The notes under the pieces were generated by a model. That model was not told where the DNA came from. It worked only from the letters and a program-made list of their open reading frames with translations, and searched no databases. From assembly GCA_038525605.1 (NCBI GenBank), contig JBCBHL010000355.1, positions 1 to 7,575 of the forward strand: 7,575 bases of DNA, read 5' to 3'. Below are positions 6,254 to 7,575 of the stretch, one piece after another. This DNA is from JANSWY01 sp038525605 (GTDB taxonomy: Bacteria; Bacteroidota; Bacteroidia; Cytophagales; Cyclobacteriaceae). Within the stretch, counting starts at the first letter, position 1. Each line of letters begins with the position of its first letter. Made by a program: the position numbers and the translations under genes.

Positions 6254-6635
6254 ATTTCATTCAGTTGGTAGCAGACAATTTGTGAAGTTTGGTTTTACCT
6301 AAATCGATTATTGTTTTCAGAACGAATTGATTTTATCGTTTTTCAAATTCAATCAACATCAAAAAGTCAATAGTTCAATCTGGTAAAGCTCACATGTAAT
6401 TTGTCCGGTTTTCATTTAATTTTAAAAGACTATCACGATCGCTTTAGTAGGCATTTATTGCTTTAGAGTATTGGTCAATATAATAGTTTAATTCATACTT
6501 ATCTGAAATCACAAAAACTGTCCGCTACAACATCAAAAATTTCTCAATACAAGACCAAACGTCATAATCTCAAATAGCCAATTTAATAAAGTTGTCTAAT
6601 GTATCTGATTAAACATTGATCACAATGCCCGAACT
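6254..6635. other. 382-base AT-rich spacer with no identified gene
   Basis: No protein-like frame, RNA gene or strong hairpin was found. The DNA is visibly AT-rich, as expected for the upstream region of the oxidoreductase gene (start at 6253). No clean TTG-N20-TAnnTTTG promoter could be placed. A short direct repeat of CTTTAG near 6440-6465 is too weak to interpret. Confidence 0.5.
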
Positions 6636-7028
6636 TCAACACATCCAATATTTTTTATTTGCAAAATCGATGATTGAGGGGCCGTCTGTACATCCTCCTA
6701 CTTCATCAAGTTCTTTGTCACTTTCATTAATAGCAATGATCCAGACTCCCGTTTTATGCTTCATCAATTGCCCATTATCAACTTCATTTCCATCGAAAAT
6801 CACCTGAACTTTATGTCCGTCGATGATTACCTTCACGGTTTTACCCATCGAAGCACCCTGATATTCAGCGAATGCTACATCATAGACATATTCCCCTGAA
6901 GCAGGAATTTCACTTGCCACAGCAGATTCATCAGACTGATTCGCCTCCCCGGACCTTTGACCTCCCGGATCGGTTGGACAAGCACTCAACAGTAGGAGCA
7001 TAATCAATGTATATCTGAGCACGATCAT
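6636..7028 (-). CDS. Small lipoprotein of unknown function
   Basis: The protein is 130 residues if started at the ATG at 7028. The frame extends to a TTG at 7073, but that would put 15 extra residues before the signal peptide, so the ATG is preferred. MIVLRYTLIMLLLL leads to an ideal lipobox LSAC with Cys17, so it should be lipid-anchored in the envelope. Residues 18-42 form a low-complexity Gly/Ser/Asp/Glu linker. The remaining roughly 88 residues look like a small beta-rich domain (EYVYDVAFAEY, then KTVKVIIDGHKVQVIFDG, then GVWIIAINES). The C-terminus carries GGCTDGPSIIDF and ends KKYWMC; Cys113 and the terminal Cys130 could form a disulfide. I do not recognise a named family. It follows the dehydrogenase gene by about 100 bases on the same strand, so cotranscription is possible. 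Confidence 0.82.
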   Translation of the reverse strand: MIVLRYTLIMLLLLSACPTDPGGQRSGEANQSDESAVASEIPASGEYVYDVAFAEYQGASMGKTVKVIIDGHKVQVIFDGNEVDNGQLMKHKTGVWIIAINESDKELDEVGGCTDGPSIIDFANKKYWMC

Positions 7029-7130
7029 TCGGCTCAAGATAATAAAGAAAGTCCGGAAAGCTGTCTTCACCAATTATGAAAACCTCTCTCCGGATATAAA
7101 TTGTGTTCCAAAAAATTCTTGTGATGCTAC

Positions 7131-7575
7131 TTAAATGAGCTGAAAGGCTCCTACTGACTGTTCACAGCCTTCCCAGTTCAGATTGGTGTTTGCATCGTTA
7201 GTCAATAACTCTTCAGGTTCCAGTAAATCCGGGTAACCTGACCAACCTGCAGTGGGTCCGTAGAAGTTGCCGGATTGTGCTTCCGGGTCCAGTGCTGCCC
7301 TAATAATTCCAGTGGCTCCATCTTCCGCAGACTGTGCTTGATTCATGAATTCTGACTGAGCGTCCATTCCTCCCTCGGAAGCAGTTGTTATCTGTAAATT
7401 AGTAGCCGCCAGTCCGGGGTGAGCAAGCAAAGGAATGACGTTGGAAATATTTGCTTCATCAAATCGCTTTTTCAAACCGTAGGTAAATGCTGCGTTTGCC
7501 AGTTTAGTCTGATGATAACGCTCCCATCTCGGTCCCTGAAAGCTTTGGTTTTCTTCTTCAGTACCATCTCCGCCT
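7131..7575 (-). CDS. Short-chain dehydrogenase/reductase, C-terminal part (5' end outside window)
   Basis: This is an NAD(P)-dependent oxidoreductase of the classical SDR family. Only the last 147 residues are visible, and the frame is open to the window edge. The catalytic Tyr-x-x-x-Lys appears as ERYHQTKLANAAF, with Tyr at 7515-7517. It is followed by the family's typical AHPGLAATNLQ segment, where HPG precedes the Thr-rich substrate loop. The Rossmann glycine motif and catalytic Ser must lie upstream of this view. YxxxKLAN followed by HPGxxxTxL is the pattern of retinol-dehydrogenase-like SDRs, although bacterial members act on many substrates. The tail GPTAGWSGYPDLLEP and the terminal segment also fit that subgroup. 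An internal TTG at 7475 is not the start, because it lies after the active site. The small lipoprotein gene begins about 100 bases downstream. Confidence 0.93.
   Translation of the reverse strand, partial: GGDGTEEENQSFQGPRWERYHQTKLANAAFTYGLKKRFDEANISNVIPLLAHPGLAATNLQITTASEGGMDAQSEFMNQAQSAEDGATGIIRAALDPEAQSGNFYGPTAGWSGYPDLLEPEELLTNDANTNLNWEGCEQSVGAFQLI

Noticed and set aside
7071..7073. TTG at 7073 as start of the small lipoprotein
   Set aside because: It would put an extra 15 residues before the lipoprotein signal peptide; the ATG at 7028 fits normal length.
7473..7475. TTG at 7475 as start of the short-chain dehydrogenase
   Set aside because: The frame continues upstream and includes the catalytic YxxxK motif, so the gene is truncated by the window edge.

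Overview
The window looks like chromosomal DNA of a member of the Bacteroidota, possibly a marine Cytophagales-type organism. The phylum call is an inference. It rests on AT-rich spacers, genes with no recognisable Shine-Dalgarno sequence, two lipoproteins with Bacteroidota-style signal peptides, and a promoter candidate of the phylum's TTG / TAnnTTTG type. No tRNA, rRNA, CRISPR array or intact insertion sequence was seen.

Layout: bases 1-665 (+) are the 3' half of an NtrY-like sensor histidine kinase whose start lies outside the window. Everything else is on the minus strand. Reading along that strand from the right edge, these are: the C-terminal part of a short-chain dehydrogenase (7575-7131); a 130-residue lipoprotein of unknown function (7028-6636); a 382-base AT-rich spacer; a 496-residue FAD/NAD(P)-binding oxidoreductase (6253-4763); and a 438-base spacer holding a perfect short palindrome, a long imperfect stem-loop and a decayed reading frame. 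These are followed by an SGNH-hydrolase lipoprotein (4324-3578), a two-domain membrane protein (3460-2399) and an exported M20 metallopeptidase (2229-709), which ends tail-to-tail with the kinase.

The genes do not form an obvious pathway. The spacers of about 100-440 bases, and a promoter-like site in front of the two-domain protein, suggest mostly separate transcription units. Several products would act in the envelope: the M20 peptidase, the SGNH lipoprotein, the small lipoprotein and the membrane-anchored protein.

The most interesting gene is 2399-3460. Its N-terminal half looks like an STM3941-type two-helix membrane anchor with a PH-like domain. Its C-terminal half carries the hallmarks of the TNT (tuberculosis necrotizing toxin, formerly DUF4237) NAD+ glycohydrolase fold: R-x-SLP, H-x-Y, and PWFGxPGxG. 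The Gln that usually follows the glycine motif is replaced by Lys, and the predicted topology puts the domain in the cytoplasm. No immunity gene is recognisable beside it. It could be an internally directed NAD-binding sensor or effector, or a catalytically dead relative of the toxins.
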